The notes under the pieces were generated by a model. It searched no databases. It was not told the DNA's origin and saw only the letters and a program-made list of their open reading frames with translations. A program made the translations under genes and the position numbers. From contig JAKTNV010000017.1 of NCBI GenBank assembly GCA_022747635.1, forward strand, positions 62,001 to 126,000: DNA of 64,000 nt, written 5' to 3'. The stretch comes from Hetaerina americana (Eukaryota; Arthropoda; Insecta; Odonata; Calopterygidae). This document shows positions 33,378 to 44,360 of this stretch, one piece after another; position 1 is the first letter of the stretch, and each line of letters opens with the position of its first letter.

Positions 33378-33431
33378 TTCAAAGGTAAAACAACCTAAGT
33401 GTTTAAAGTTGGCTTTAACCTTTTGGACTGG

Positions 33432-33650
33432 CGAATCGCACATGACTACGAATACATGTGACATTTTATGTACGGTATTTCATCACAGCAACTTGTTCCT
33501 TTAAAGCCCCTAAAATTTCAGAGTGTAAGAGGATCCTCGATAGCTTAACTGAGTAAAGCACTCGGCCGGATATCGAAGGATCCAGGCTCGAATCCCAGTC
33601 GAGGTGAATGAGTTTTATACTCTGAAATTGTTGCATTGTCAAGACTTGTG
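33432..33650. repeat. Palindromic tRNA-armed repeat, copy S4 (half element)
   Basis: A central block in the opposite orientation to S2 and S3 (gactacgaatacatgtgaca) is followed by tatttcatcacagcaacttg and one tRNA-like arm at 33535-33604. The arm folds as a near-complete cloverleaf: acceptor CCTCGAT/GTCGAGG (33535-33541, 33598-33604), D stem GCTT/AAGC, anticodon stem starting CTCGG with a seven-base loop, and a box B-type GGCTCGAATCC (33585-33595). Box A is TAGCTTAACTGA. A standalone tRNA gene is unlikely because the anticodon loop lacks T33, the T stem is mismatched and the same sequence recurs in S1-S3. Confidence 0.65.
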
Positions 33651-36600
33651 TATTTGGGTTCAGCATTTCATCACTAATAAAATTGGACATTAGAAAATGT
33701 TCTGGTAAAAGGAAAAACATTATTACCTATTATGATAACAAAGTGAAATATCTAACTTTCTTACTGTGAATTTTAAAATTTTTGAAGAGATCCCAGGAAA
33801 TTTTAAAGAAAATTTAGTTTTTTGGTAACTCTACGTAAATCAAATAATAGAGAACACAATGTTTCCTCAAATAAATTCAGTCATATTTATTTTGATCAAT
33901 CTTTATTAAAATGTTATTCGTATTGGTACAGTACTAAGGGTTCTTCTTTGATGAATGAAAGATTTGGACATTTGGCACTTTTTAAACTGCCGCAAAAGCT
34001 GTGAAATAATAAGATAGTAATGGTAATATCAATTGTTAAAAAAGATGCCATTTAAAGTATCCACTTAATGAAATTATGTCTGATTTTCTTCTATGGTTTA
34101 TTGGTGATTCGGGAACTCTATATAAATTTGGATAGTATCACATTGTCTTATGCCATTATCAGATTTGCCATCTAGGATGAAATTATTTAACGATATATCT
34201 TTATGAATTATGACGAAATCAAACATCTTAATCTGAGTATTAAATTTATTACTGAAACCGTTTTTCCATTTAACAGTTATAGCCTAGATATTTCAAAGAA
34301 AACGTGTTTTGAGATACAGTTTGGGAACATATCCAGAGGCATACTACATATGTATCTTACAGTGTTTGTTTGAAATCTTCTTCCTTTTCTTGTATTGAAA
34401 TATAATTGATTTATACAAATAGAAAACATTCTGCTTTTAAGCTTTCACTATGCAGGTTTTGATTTGCAAAGGGATTAATCTGATAAAAATATTATCATTA
34501 TTCGTTTCAATCCTAACATTAATAAATATTGGATTTGCAGAATTTTTAGCTTATTTACAATAGATATTGTATTTACAGCCCAAATTATTGGATTGAATAA
34601 TTCACTTATATGATTTCTCAGCTTGTTTTAAATTGGTTACAAGTCATGTAACGTTATGGTTGTATGGTATTAGCCATCCCTCTCAGCCCACTTGAGAAAT
34701 ATTTTAACACCAACTACTTGATAAAACACATAAAAATCTTTTTGAAGTAGGTGCATGTATTCCATCAATAAAATGACATTGTTTTACCTAGTTTTACTGA
34801 CGAGGAACATTGCTGTAACAATTTAAATTGTATTTTTCTGCTATGAAATCAGTTTTTTCGCTAGTCTTTTGCATATTTTAGTGTTATTGTGTTATATGTT
34901 AAGGGTAATTTTTAATGCAGGATATGGGCATTTTTCTCCTTTTCTATGGTTTCCATTTCTTTAATTCATTTTGCATCTGCATATATTTATTATATGCATT
35001 TATTAATGTACATTTTTTATATCTTTGTGTAATTGAATAAATATAATTTTTAAAGCTGGGCACCGACATTTTCTCATTTTCTATATTTTTCATTTCCTAA
35101 TTTTATTCTGCTGTGTGGCCTGAAAATATGCTTAATAAATGCCTTGAGGAAGATCTAAGGAACAAAATATAATCCATCCATTTTAATGCCTTATGTAGAT
35201 GTGGACTTGTATTTTCTTCTATTTTTTTAGTTTTAGTGATTAATGTGGAACATTTCATCACTGACGTAAAAATATAAGCATATTAAAATGTATGTAATAT
35301 GCAATTGCACTTTTTTATCTCTGTTTTAGTCATTGGTTAATGTCAAATACAGTGGGTTACATAATTACTCCATAAAGTGTTTATCATTGGTAGATGAATT
35401 ACTCTAAATGTTTGCTTTTTTATGTTCTGTTGAGCGCAAGTGCTTTGCAATTGAGTTATATTGTGACACTGGGAATTAATCAGTCCACTGTGCTTCTTCG
35501 ATTGTCATTGTTAGGTACATTTAGTTTAATTTAATGTCTACTGACCTAATTCATATGCATCTGGTTAAAAATAAAATTGGGTTTAATAGGTTTTCCATAA
35601 TATGCTTGCTTGCACTGGTCATCCCAAACAAGTTGGCTGACGGCAAACCATAAGTGTTTGATGGATTTCATTGCCTGACAGAATCTCTCAAACTCTCATT
35701 CTGCAGCTGTTTCCCCAAAGCAGATTTTCTGTCGAATATGTAAGAAGTGTCATTGTGCATTTATTTCCATTATTTTAACTTCATGCTTCTTTTACCTCTT
35801 GTATATATTTGCTATTTCTTCGGTTTTATTCACACTATTTGAATCACCAGGGCCTGTTTTAAGTGGTATGCTTTTACGTAAAGTATTCACAATGATAAAC
35901 TATATTATAGATAAGTCTAAAAAAACTGTTCCGCTAAATTAATTTGGTATTATTATGGAATTGAATGCAAATTTGAGTTTAAACAATTGTTCAAAAAATT
36001 TAACATTTTATGAAATGAGCACACCTCTTTCTTGGTCCCTTGTGGGTCAAGGACTCTTCTGGACGTCTGGACTTCTTTCCTTGTGCACATTCAATAAGAA
36101 TAGCACTGATACAAAAAACTATTGTCACATTAAGTAGAATTATTTTGCACCTGGCATAATGTAGTTGCACATTTTATTTACTCAGTGGAGCCCATGGAGA
36201 ACTTAGTTACTCATGTTTTTCTATGGATATCCAACGTCATTGCTTCCTGCAAATTTTTATGCCTTTGCTTAATCATTTTGCTTTTTTCCGGAAAGACTGT
36301 ATTTTTCATGGAAAATTTGTTGCTAAATTAATTAAGGTATACTTCCTTTAATATTTTTAATTGTTTAATCTCATTCCATATGGCGACTACTTAAAAAAAT
36401 ATGTTCTTAAAATAATAACATTAATTGTAAATCATTTATGGTGCTAGATCCATTTCAATTTCAGATTATGTAGGACCTTCTGTTTTATCTGTTTGATCAT
36501 GCATATTTTTATTACCATGAAGTTATTTGGTCTATTTTTTCTTTTAAACACATGCATCTCATGTACATTGTGGCATTGATAAAATTTTTTAAATTGAAAA

Positions 36601-37757
36601 AACTACTCAACAAATTTTTTAAATACATTCCTGCCATTGTATCTTTCATTTTTAGTGTTGTTTGCCTGTAAAAGTAGACCACATTTCGGAACCCAGATGT
36701 GTTACTACTCAAGTGTAGGAGTCGCCTAACTTATTCACAATGTTTTATCTCATCATTTATCCTCAATTTTTTACTTTTAACCAGTGGGTATTGATGGTTT
36801 AACATGTCGGTGAAGTATAATAATGTATTTTTATTTTTTCTGTGTAAAATTGTGCTTTTTTATTAGTCAGTTGACGTAGATTTTAAAAATAAGTGCTGAA
36901 ATTAAAATATATTGGATTTTCATAGTTGAAAACAATTTTTGCAACTGCATAACTGACCTGGGAGTAGGTTAATCAATGATCTAATGTTTTTACTTCATTT
37001 TTTGATTTAAGTTTGGGTGGTCCATCATGCTTACCTACAATTGTACATATTTTATGGATTTAAATACATTTTCAGTAACAAGTATTAAGCATATATTTAG
37101 AATTCCTTTTGGAACTAATTTTGCCCGTACAGTCCCACTAAATAACAAAATATATTGATAAAAAGATCTCAGATATTTCAAGTAAACATAGAAGAGTTGG
37201 TGGAATATTATATAATATGTGAATTACCATATTTTCACATCAATAACATGCATCTCATGTATAATGTGAACCCGGAACTTTGTAGTTATAATGAATTTGC
37301 ATAGGTACCACACTCCCAGGGCTTCATAGTTATCTTGAACGTGTATAGAGGCCGCACATCTCTATATACATTTATATATGCACGTAAAAATTATACATAG
37401 TGTGTGTAAAAATACGTCTATGTTTGGATTTTTTCAATTCATTACATAACACACATCGTCATTTTTCAATCATCTGAACATTTTTGTATTGATGATGCGG
37501 GTGTTATTGATGGGATAATATGGTACATGTCCAAGTTAAAATGATCATGAACAGAGGATGAATTTTCAAGCCAAGGGCTGACGGTTATCATTGTATCTTT
37601 CCTCCTCCCAGACTCCTTCCTTCCTTGTCTATGTCTGCATTCCTGGCAACAGCAGTTTCTGTTCACGTCAAAGATATTTTTAGGCCACAATCACAGTGAT
37701 TTCGGAATTGTATTCATAACTTATGCTAATCTGTGTTATTTTTATTGCCAATTCATA

Positions 37758-37762
<5 letters not shown>
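33651..37762 (+). other. Intron sequence of the AP1AR-like gene
   Basis: AT-rich intronic DNA with no exon or repeat recognised. Confidence 0.5.

Positions 37763-37825
<63 letters not shown>
37763..37825. repeat. (TA)n microsatellite
   Basis: About 63 bases of uninterrupted TA dinucleotide in an intron of the AP1AR-like gene. Confidence 0.95.
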
Positions 37826-37828
<3 letters not shown>

Positions 37829-38761
37829 TGTTTGTGTGAGAGAAAGAATCAGTGAGTGACAGTGCATGTAACGTATTGCAATATGGTATGGATGTAAAAG
37901 AATAACAGTTAATGCAAGCAAAAGTATTTAGTCCCTTGCATCTTGTTAATCAAGTTTGACTGCATTTTGTATTTCATTGCTGAAAGTATAATTCAATTGG
38001 TAATGTGGCCTGAGGGCCATAAGTAGTCCCTTATCCTTTCTGATGCAGGCTTCATGAATACATACTGACTTGTGGCAATAACAGTCATTACTTAATAAGA
38101 GACATAAATCAAGCAGGTATAAATTTTATACTTATTTGATGAAGTATAATAAATATTTTTACTTGGAATCTGTACGACAGCCAGGACTCATTTTCTATAG
38201 TCATGTTGAATCACCCTTTAATAGGAGATATTGTGACTTTTAAATCATCCAGTACTCTGTTTTTAAATTCTCATTGTACTCTCTCTAAATATAGTTTTAA
38301 TTCCTTATTTTTCCATTACTATTGATTTACTCGCTCGCATGTGCATTTATTTCTACGTAATATGTCACCATGTGCGGTAAATACGCAACCTAAGCGTTTA
38401 ATAGTATACACCAAGGGCCAAATAATTTATACTAAATAATGATTATTGCCACATAATGTACTCATTTTTTGTTCTCTTCCAACTGAATACGACGTTTCAG
38501 TAAATGCTGTGTATTGTTGGGATTCTCCACAGTTTTGCCGCACCGTCATGGTAAAATTCCAGATATTTTCAAATCTTCACCTTTGCTGAGTCCTATTTTA
38601 CCTCACTTGTAATTTGTAAAGAGTGGAAATTCATTAGATGTACTTTTGGCCATTAGGGCACCATTGATATGTTATTTTTTATGACTGACTAAATAGATTA
38701 CTAATTGATATATTTTATTACCATTCTCATTTGGGAATACCACGCCTCTTTATTTTAAGAG
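37826..38761 (+). other. Intron sequence of the AP1AR-like gene
   Basis: AT-rich, nothing recognised before the next exon. Confidence 0.5.
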
Positions 38762-38848
38762 TAACAGTGAAGAAGTTTCTCTGGAGCTGGATGAAGATGA
38801 TTGGCCAAGGGGTGACGTAAGGAGCAAGCATTTAAAAATTTGCACAAC
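38762..38848 (+). CDS. AP1AR: AP1AR-like gene, acidic exon
   Basis: It encodes NSEEVSLELDEDDWPRGD, then VRSKHLKICT. The upstream tract cacgcctctttattttaag is pyrimidine-rich. The acceptor at 38762 (or at 38768, dropping two codons) keeps the frame after the exon at 30459. The donor AAC|gtgagt at 38849 leaves phase 2, matching the exon at 46668. A second good donor, GAC|gtaagg at 38817, would end in phase 0 and need another exon. The acidic EEVSLELDEDD resembles the EHLTIEFENLVESDEG region of AP1AR. The coiled-coil segment that follows in vertebrates was not found in this intron, so it may be missing, diverged or in an unrecognised exon. Confidence 0.6.
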
Positions 38849-39231
38849 GTGAGTTTCCCAGAGTAATTCAGCATAATAATTGTGTGTCCTTCAGGTATAA
38901 GGCATTTATATATCATACAAATAGAGTCCAGTCAACTCTGCAGCAAGAAAGGAAACTGATTCTCTTAATTATCTAATTATTAAAATCAATTACCTGACTC
39001 AAGAATACATTTTTGTGAAAATGTTGATAAAAAGTTTTTATGAATAGGCAGTGGATTTAAATGGCATCATATGAAATGGAGGCTCGTGTTCAGAATTATT
39101 GTCTTAAAAGAATTAGTTGCAGTGTTTTCTCCTTTATTCATTGAGGAAGAATTCAGATCATTTACTTGGACATTGATAAATTATCATGTTCACTTTCACA
39201 GCGTATTTTCTTTTGCTTGAACTAAAAAAAT
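38849..39231 (+). other. Intron sequence of the AP1AR-like gene
   Basis: AT-rich, nothing recognised. Confidence 0.5.
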
Positions 39232-39233
39232 TA

Positions 39234-40124
39234 CAGGGTCCATACAATAAGTATTGGGGCCCTTTCCAAAAATCAAAATTTATTGCAGTTGTCATTACAA
39301 TTACTCAATAATCTTCAAAATACATTCCTCCTGCATCGATACATTTAGTTCGGTGCCTCCTCTACTCGTTAAAAGCCCACCGGAAGTAGGTTTCCGGAAT
39401 ACTGTTGAGAGCCTTTGTCGTCGCCGCTTGAACCACCTCGATGGAGTCGAATTGATATCCTTTGAGCTCCTTTTGGGCTATCCAATGAGGTAATAAAGTT
39501 GTCAAGAAAGTCTTCATTTTCCTGGATGCAGTCCAAAATTTCTTTTAAAATTTGCACCCGTGACAGGTTTTGTTCCTCGCTCAAGACTTTCGGCACCAGC
39601 TTCGCGCACACTTTCCTCATCGCAAGATCCTCTGTTACAATGGTGTGAACGTTTCCAACTGAAAGGCTGGTCTCCTCACTGATCTGGGCGATGGTTAAAC
39701 ACCTGTCTGAATCCAAAACTTTTTTCACTTTGGCCACCTGAGCATCGGTTCTAGCAGTCGTCAGGGGTTCCACATGTTGCTCGTCTTCGACGAGCTCCCA
39801 GCCCCTCTTAAACATTTTGTGCCGCTCAGAAATTCTTGTGCCGTTCAAGGCATCATCCCCATAAGTTCAAGGGTCTCCGATGCGGATTTCCTAAGTTTAA
39901 TGGAAAACTTCACTGCGTAGCGTGCCTGATGGTGCACCTAATGCTGGTGCAAGGACACCACAAACAATCACATGTCACAAAAATCTACCTACTGTCCCAA
40001 TGCATGCTGGAGGCGATTGAACTAAAGTGCATTTGGGTGATGGGAGACCAAGTGGACCGGTCGAACCCCCATCCACCCTTGAGGTTACAGCAAACCAGTC
40101 ACAATACTTATTGTACGGACCCTG
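39234..40124 (-). mobile_element. Internally deleted mariner (non-autonomous copy 1)
   Basis: 891 bp between TA dinucleotides (39232-39233 and 40125-40126). The terminal inverted repeats are cagggtccatacaataagta on the left and, in reverse complement, cagggtccgtacaataagta on the right. The minus strand retains the 5' part and the extreme 3' part of a transposase gene but lacks the catalytic core. Copy 2 at 51739-52621 has the same ends and the same deletion junction, so this is a mobilised deletion derivative and not a private decay product. Confidence 0.88.
39310..39930 (-). pseudogene. Mariner transposase with catalytic core deleted
   Basis: Minus-strand frames give the N-terminal helix-turn-helix region: KMFKRGWELVEDEQHVEPLT, then ARTDAQVAKVKKVLDSDR, then LTIAQISEETSLSVGNVHTI and VCAKLVPKVLSEEQ, up to DFLDNFITS. 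The frame then jumps directly to the transposase C-terminus, where another frame reads ELKGYQFDSIE, then AATTKALNSIPETYF and KCIDAGGMYFEDY. All three DD34D aspartates lie in the deleted part. The junction is near 39478-39490. Additional frameshifts occur upstream of 39848. The retained DNA-binding region could at most bind ITRs. Confidence 0.8.
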
Positions 40125-40156
40125 TATATCAAGGAATTAAAATCATTGGGTAACAG

Positions 40157-40189
40157 TTACTGAGGGAAACGTACAGCAAATCACTGCAG
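40157..40189 (+). other. Possible small exon (weak)
   Basis: TTACTGAGGGAAACGTACAG onward to CTGCAG is bounded by cag| and |gtaatc and reads LLRETYSKSLQ in one frame, faintly like the LRERHYDSI start of the AP1AR coiled coil. The polypyrimidine tract is poor and the phases do not fit the neighbouring exons without further exons. Recorded as a lead only. Confidence 0.15.
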
Positions 40190-40377
40190 GTAATCATTTG
40201 CATTGTGGTGGTTTACATCATCTTGTGGAAATTCATTATAATAAAATTGTTTAATTTGACAGGATTAAACCAGGTTCTCCCTGTTGTATTTTAGCCCTTT
40301 ATATCACAAATTCAACTTGCTTCAAATTGCATTCATAGTTTATATGAACTTAAATAGAAACCCATCTTGCAGGAAAG

Positions 40378-40440
40378 TGGCTGAGTGGTACATTAGTTGC
40401 TTGTCTCTTATCACCTGAAAATGTTTCAGTGAAATAGGAT
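40378..40440 (+). repeat. Degenerate tRNA-like segment
   Basis: gtggctgagtggtacattag with cttgtctcttatcacctg resembles the D-arm and anticodon region of a class II-type tRNA or of a SINE head (box A TGGCTGAGTGGT). No B box or closing acceptor stem is seen. Confidence 0.35.
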
Positions 40441-40602
40441 TTCATCAATAATTTTCATCATTTATGCATTGATTAATGCCATAAAGTAAGCTTTTTAGTT
40501 GTGTCTATGTTAGTTCCTTTCCATTTACGACCATCAATATTGTAATCATTGTTTTTATCATTCAACTGGTTTGTCTTATTTTATTATTTGCTTTCATTTC
40601 AG

Positions 40603-40611
40603 TCACAGTAG
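40603..40611 (+). other. Possible 9-nt microexon
   Basis: TCACAGTAG sits between a strong acceptor (tttgctttcatttcag) and a good donor (gtaaga). It would preserve the phase-2 to phase-2 join between the exons at 38848 and 46668, adding three codons. Only splice-site strength supports it. Confidence 0.2.
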
Positions 40612-43600
40612 GTAAGACATAATGGAAAAATATTTTTCCATGCGTAATTATTAATAGAAATTCTTATCATCCAAATGATAATTCAAAAGCTGTTTTCCTG
40701 CATAGCATATTAAAGGAGTGAACTTAATTCAATTCAGGATGAATACAAAGTCATTGTCTAAACTTACCACTTTAAAAATTTTCCAGAAAAATATATGGCC
40801 TATTAATGTTACTTTATTTGTCTATTCATGGTTTCTGATGACATCTCTGCTACATTTTTCACCTTTTCTTTATTCCATATGATAGCATATTATACACTAT
40901 GCCTCAATTTTGCATGAAATATTAAATTGTGCATTACTTTTTCAGAATAATTTAGCTGTCACAGTTCAGTAAGCTTTTTGCACCCCGAGTCTTTTCTTGA
41001 TAATTTCCACTTTCATTCCTATTAGAAGTTGAATTAAGTTACTTTTTATTTTTTCTAGGGTGGTCACTCAATCAAGAAATAAGAAAAAATATCTTCCCTC
41101 ACTCCCTCAATTTATTCTAGAGTGCATAAGAAAAACTTTTATTTATTTAAAACAAATTAAAAATAAGGTACATGTTTTTAGAATGCTCAGTGAAAATAAC
41201 ACTTCTTTTAGTTGCTAGTGGAGTGAAAACTTAGTGTGGTCAAAAGTAAAATCAGGTGCTATCAACTCTAGTAGTGATAGAAGTTAAATAGATGAGTTAG
41301 CTGTAAAGTTTTGTTCTTCTTCAGCATACATTTGAAGTTAACACATTTAACCCATTTTAAATAGCCTGTATAAAAATACATTTGGCTGGGAACTACTCTT
41401 TAATTCGAAATTTATCAAAGCTCATATAATATACTGTTTTAGTGAATGTACATATTATCTTCCCCCAGTCATTCCAATGAGCCTTACTTCAATCTTCTCT
41501 CTGGTGATCAGTCCAACCCTTAGGATCCCTATAAGGCTTGTCATCATGGCATATATTACTGGATTCACTACAGGGATTGGAACTGCCTGACCTCGATGTA
41601 GACTGATCATTTTCATGGTTTTTGGGCTAATCTGGTTTTATATAGCTATAAATGAACTTTTCCTATGATTTTTGAAATGGTAGCCTGTCTCCAATTGAAA
41701 GGCATTACAAATTATTGATAAATCAAACTACCTACCATCCGAGTGCCGTTAATCTTATTAGGGAAAATGCCATTGTGAAAGAGTGGCAATAATTCAAAGA
41801 TTGAGGGATCACCCTTATTGTTTTCCTTGAAGATATTTGTTGCCGGCAGAGCTTTTTCCTTTAGATGTATATAGTTAACATAATTGTATATTAGCTTTGT
41901 TTAATTGCATTTTTCTATACCTCCATGGACCCAAATTTAATTTTATATAATTTTTAAATGTTTTTCATTAGTATCATGGATCTAGTTGCACAATTTTTGC
42001 TTTGTATGCCTTCAAGCCTTGGATCATATTAAATCATGCATAAAAATTTGAGTGTTTTATTTGTATCCTGCTTATCCTATCCTATTTCATTATTCATGAA
42101 AAAAATTAGTACATACTAGCCACAGTAGATGCCTCTCAAAATTGGAGGTTGCAGTGGAATGTTATACAATTAGTTTTTTTGGGGGGGAAAGAGTTAATCC
42201 ACATTATTATTTTTATGTATTCTGTAAACAAGAACATTACAATAGGTGACAGTTTTGAGCAATATTGCTTTTGACAAATTGTTTGAATATTTAATATGTG
42301 GATGCATAATAGCACAATTTCAGACAATGAAAAAACTTGAAGGGTAATGATGTAAATGAATTTTTTTCTTATGATTGGTGCTTAGAAAAATGCACACCAA
42401 TGACTTCTTATATTTAAGTATACACTTATTGTTGCATCCATAAGTGAGCAAAACTGGACATTTTGGTCATTTTGATTAAGATTCTTAAGTAAAATATGTC
42501 AGAGTACTCCCTCCATCTACATCAGCATGGTGCACCTAAACTTTGCAGTATTTGCTGTAGTCAAATTCAGCTAGATAATTGTCTGACATAGAGCTTAATT
42601 TCATGAAAATTATCCTGTTTAAAGTTTGTAGAATTGCTCTTTTAATTCATAATAATCGTGTATTTTAAACAAACTAGGCATTTTTTACCAGGCGAGGGGT
42701 AATTTCACTTAGTAGTGAAATATTTATTTTTAATTTATGATAGAAATTTTTGCTAAACATTACCACTAACCCTTTGCTAATCCCCATCCATTGCATCAAT
42801 AATCTTCCTCTATCATTCATTGTTATTTTCAAGTAATATTTGCAGTCATCCATGTTTGATGATGGACTTTTTTTTGCCCATCTTGCTGGCATTTGAGTGA
42901 AAATTCAGGGTTCAGGTCAAGAGAGGTTTGGTGATTAGGTAATGGTTTCTTTTGATAAAATTAGGCGTGTCCAGAATTTTCAATGGTATTAGTCAAAAAG
43001 AAAAGTTCCTGTTGTAGCCCTGGCAGTGTAAGACATCACAGAGCTAGAGAAGGAAATACCTAAATCATCATGCTGAAGCTCTTGTATAGCATTCTTTACA
43101 TCAGTATTCTACATCCAGGAAGAATTTTGAATTAAACTTTGTGCCCTTGACAATAAACATCCTGCTGGACATGTATTGGCCAATTTGGCATTCAATTTAT
43201 ATTTAATTTCAAGTATATTGGAATTTGAATTTTTTAAAACAAAATGTGTTCATATACTTGTGGTAGTTTTAATGGTGGTAGTAGGTTCAGTATGGTAAAA
43301 AAAATTGAATGTGAAAATATCAAGCAACAATTTTCTCCAATCTTTAACAATTTCATTACACTGGTGAATTATTTGAGATTTGATCCCAGTTGCTGGATGT
43401 TTTAGTCACTATTTGATTCGCATAAAAATATATCTTAAACTTAATTCTCATTGTTAAGTTTTTTGCTTTTTTTTCTTTAGACATAATGATTGTTTTCACA
43501 CCATAATGTGCATCACATTGGCTACAATGTTTTAAGAAACCTGTGAGTTATGAAAATGAGTATAAATAATATTTTTCTAGTCTTGGTTAAAATCAATAAC

Positions 43601-44039
43601 TGAAGGTTATTGGTATTTCTTTTTTATTCACTCATCAAAGAGTTGATCAGATGTGTGCAGTATAAATGTTAGTGTGAAAGAACAGTCTCCCCCTTATCAC
43701 TACCAAATTCATTGGACGTAGTGTTTTTCTCTTCAAATAACTTGTATAATTATTATTTATTAATGGCAGTCTACTGATGAAGGTAGGTTTTTTTATGTTC
43801 TTCTATGCTGAACAACTTATTATATTCCTAGTACTTCAACCATCTTCATCCAAAAAACTTCCATTATCAGTGAACTGTTCTCCCTGTTCTAGTTTATGCC
43901 AACCAACTTCAATATTTAAATTATCATTCTTATTTATTGAGGTTACATTTACAGCTGTTTTATTTAAAATGGTTGTAATACTTTGAATGACCAGCTAACT
44001 AATGGTTGACATCTGTAAAACTGACTTTATTAATGCCTC
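40612..44039 (+). other. Intron sequence of the AP1AR-like gene
   Basis: AT-rich. A weak tRNA-like string at about 41560-41600 (gggattggaactgcctgacc, then tcgatgt) could be a decayed arm of the palindromic repeat family. No exon recognised. Confidence 0.45.
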
Positions 44040-44360
44040 GCCCACTTTCAGCTTTAACAAGTTATAACACGTTGTGATAACTAATTCTATCACTTTCCAT
44101 GCTTCTTTTATCATTCCTTCTGTGTACATGTTGAAATGCATGGGTGACAATGGACAGTCCTGTCTGACCTCCCTGCCTAAAACTGCTCATCCATACTCTA
44201 TCTTTTACCCATGACCATGCAATCTGAGGCAATTTACAGTTTTTGGATAAGTCACTTATCCCTCCAGAATACCCTTTAGCTTCTGTGATGGATTCATTAA
44301 TTCCATTGAATTCTGTTAGTTGCCTTCTCAAAAACCAGGAACGTAACAAATACATCCGGC
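44040..44360 (-). pseudogene. RTE-like reverse transcriptase fragment (fingers/palm)
   Basis: The minus strand reads RRQLTEFNGINESITEAKGY, then SKNCKLPQIAWSWVKDRVW, and after a frameshift GREVRQDCPLSPMHFNMYTE. The last string matches the conserved RGVRQGCPLSPxLFNMYTE motif of RTE-like RTs. The copy ends before the YADD motif. It lies in an intron of the AP1AR-like gene, antisense to it. Confidence 0.65.

Noticed and set aside
33535..33604. Functional tRNA gene
   Set aside because: The cloverleaf is recognisable, but the anticodon loop lacks T33, the T stem has mismatches and the sequence is part of a dispersed repeat.
41058..41167. Possible exon after a strong acceptor (tttattttttctag)
   Set aside because: One frame is open for about 36 codons, but the end lacks a good donor (gtacat) and the phase does not fit the neighbouring exons.
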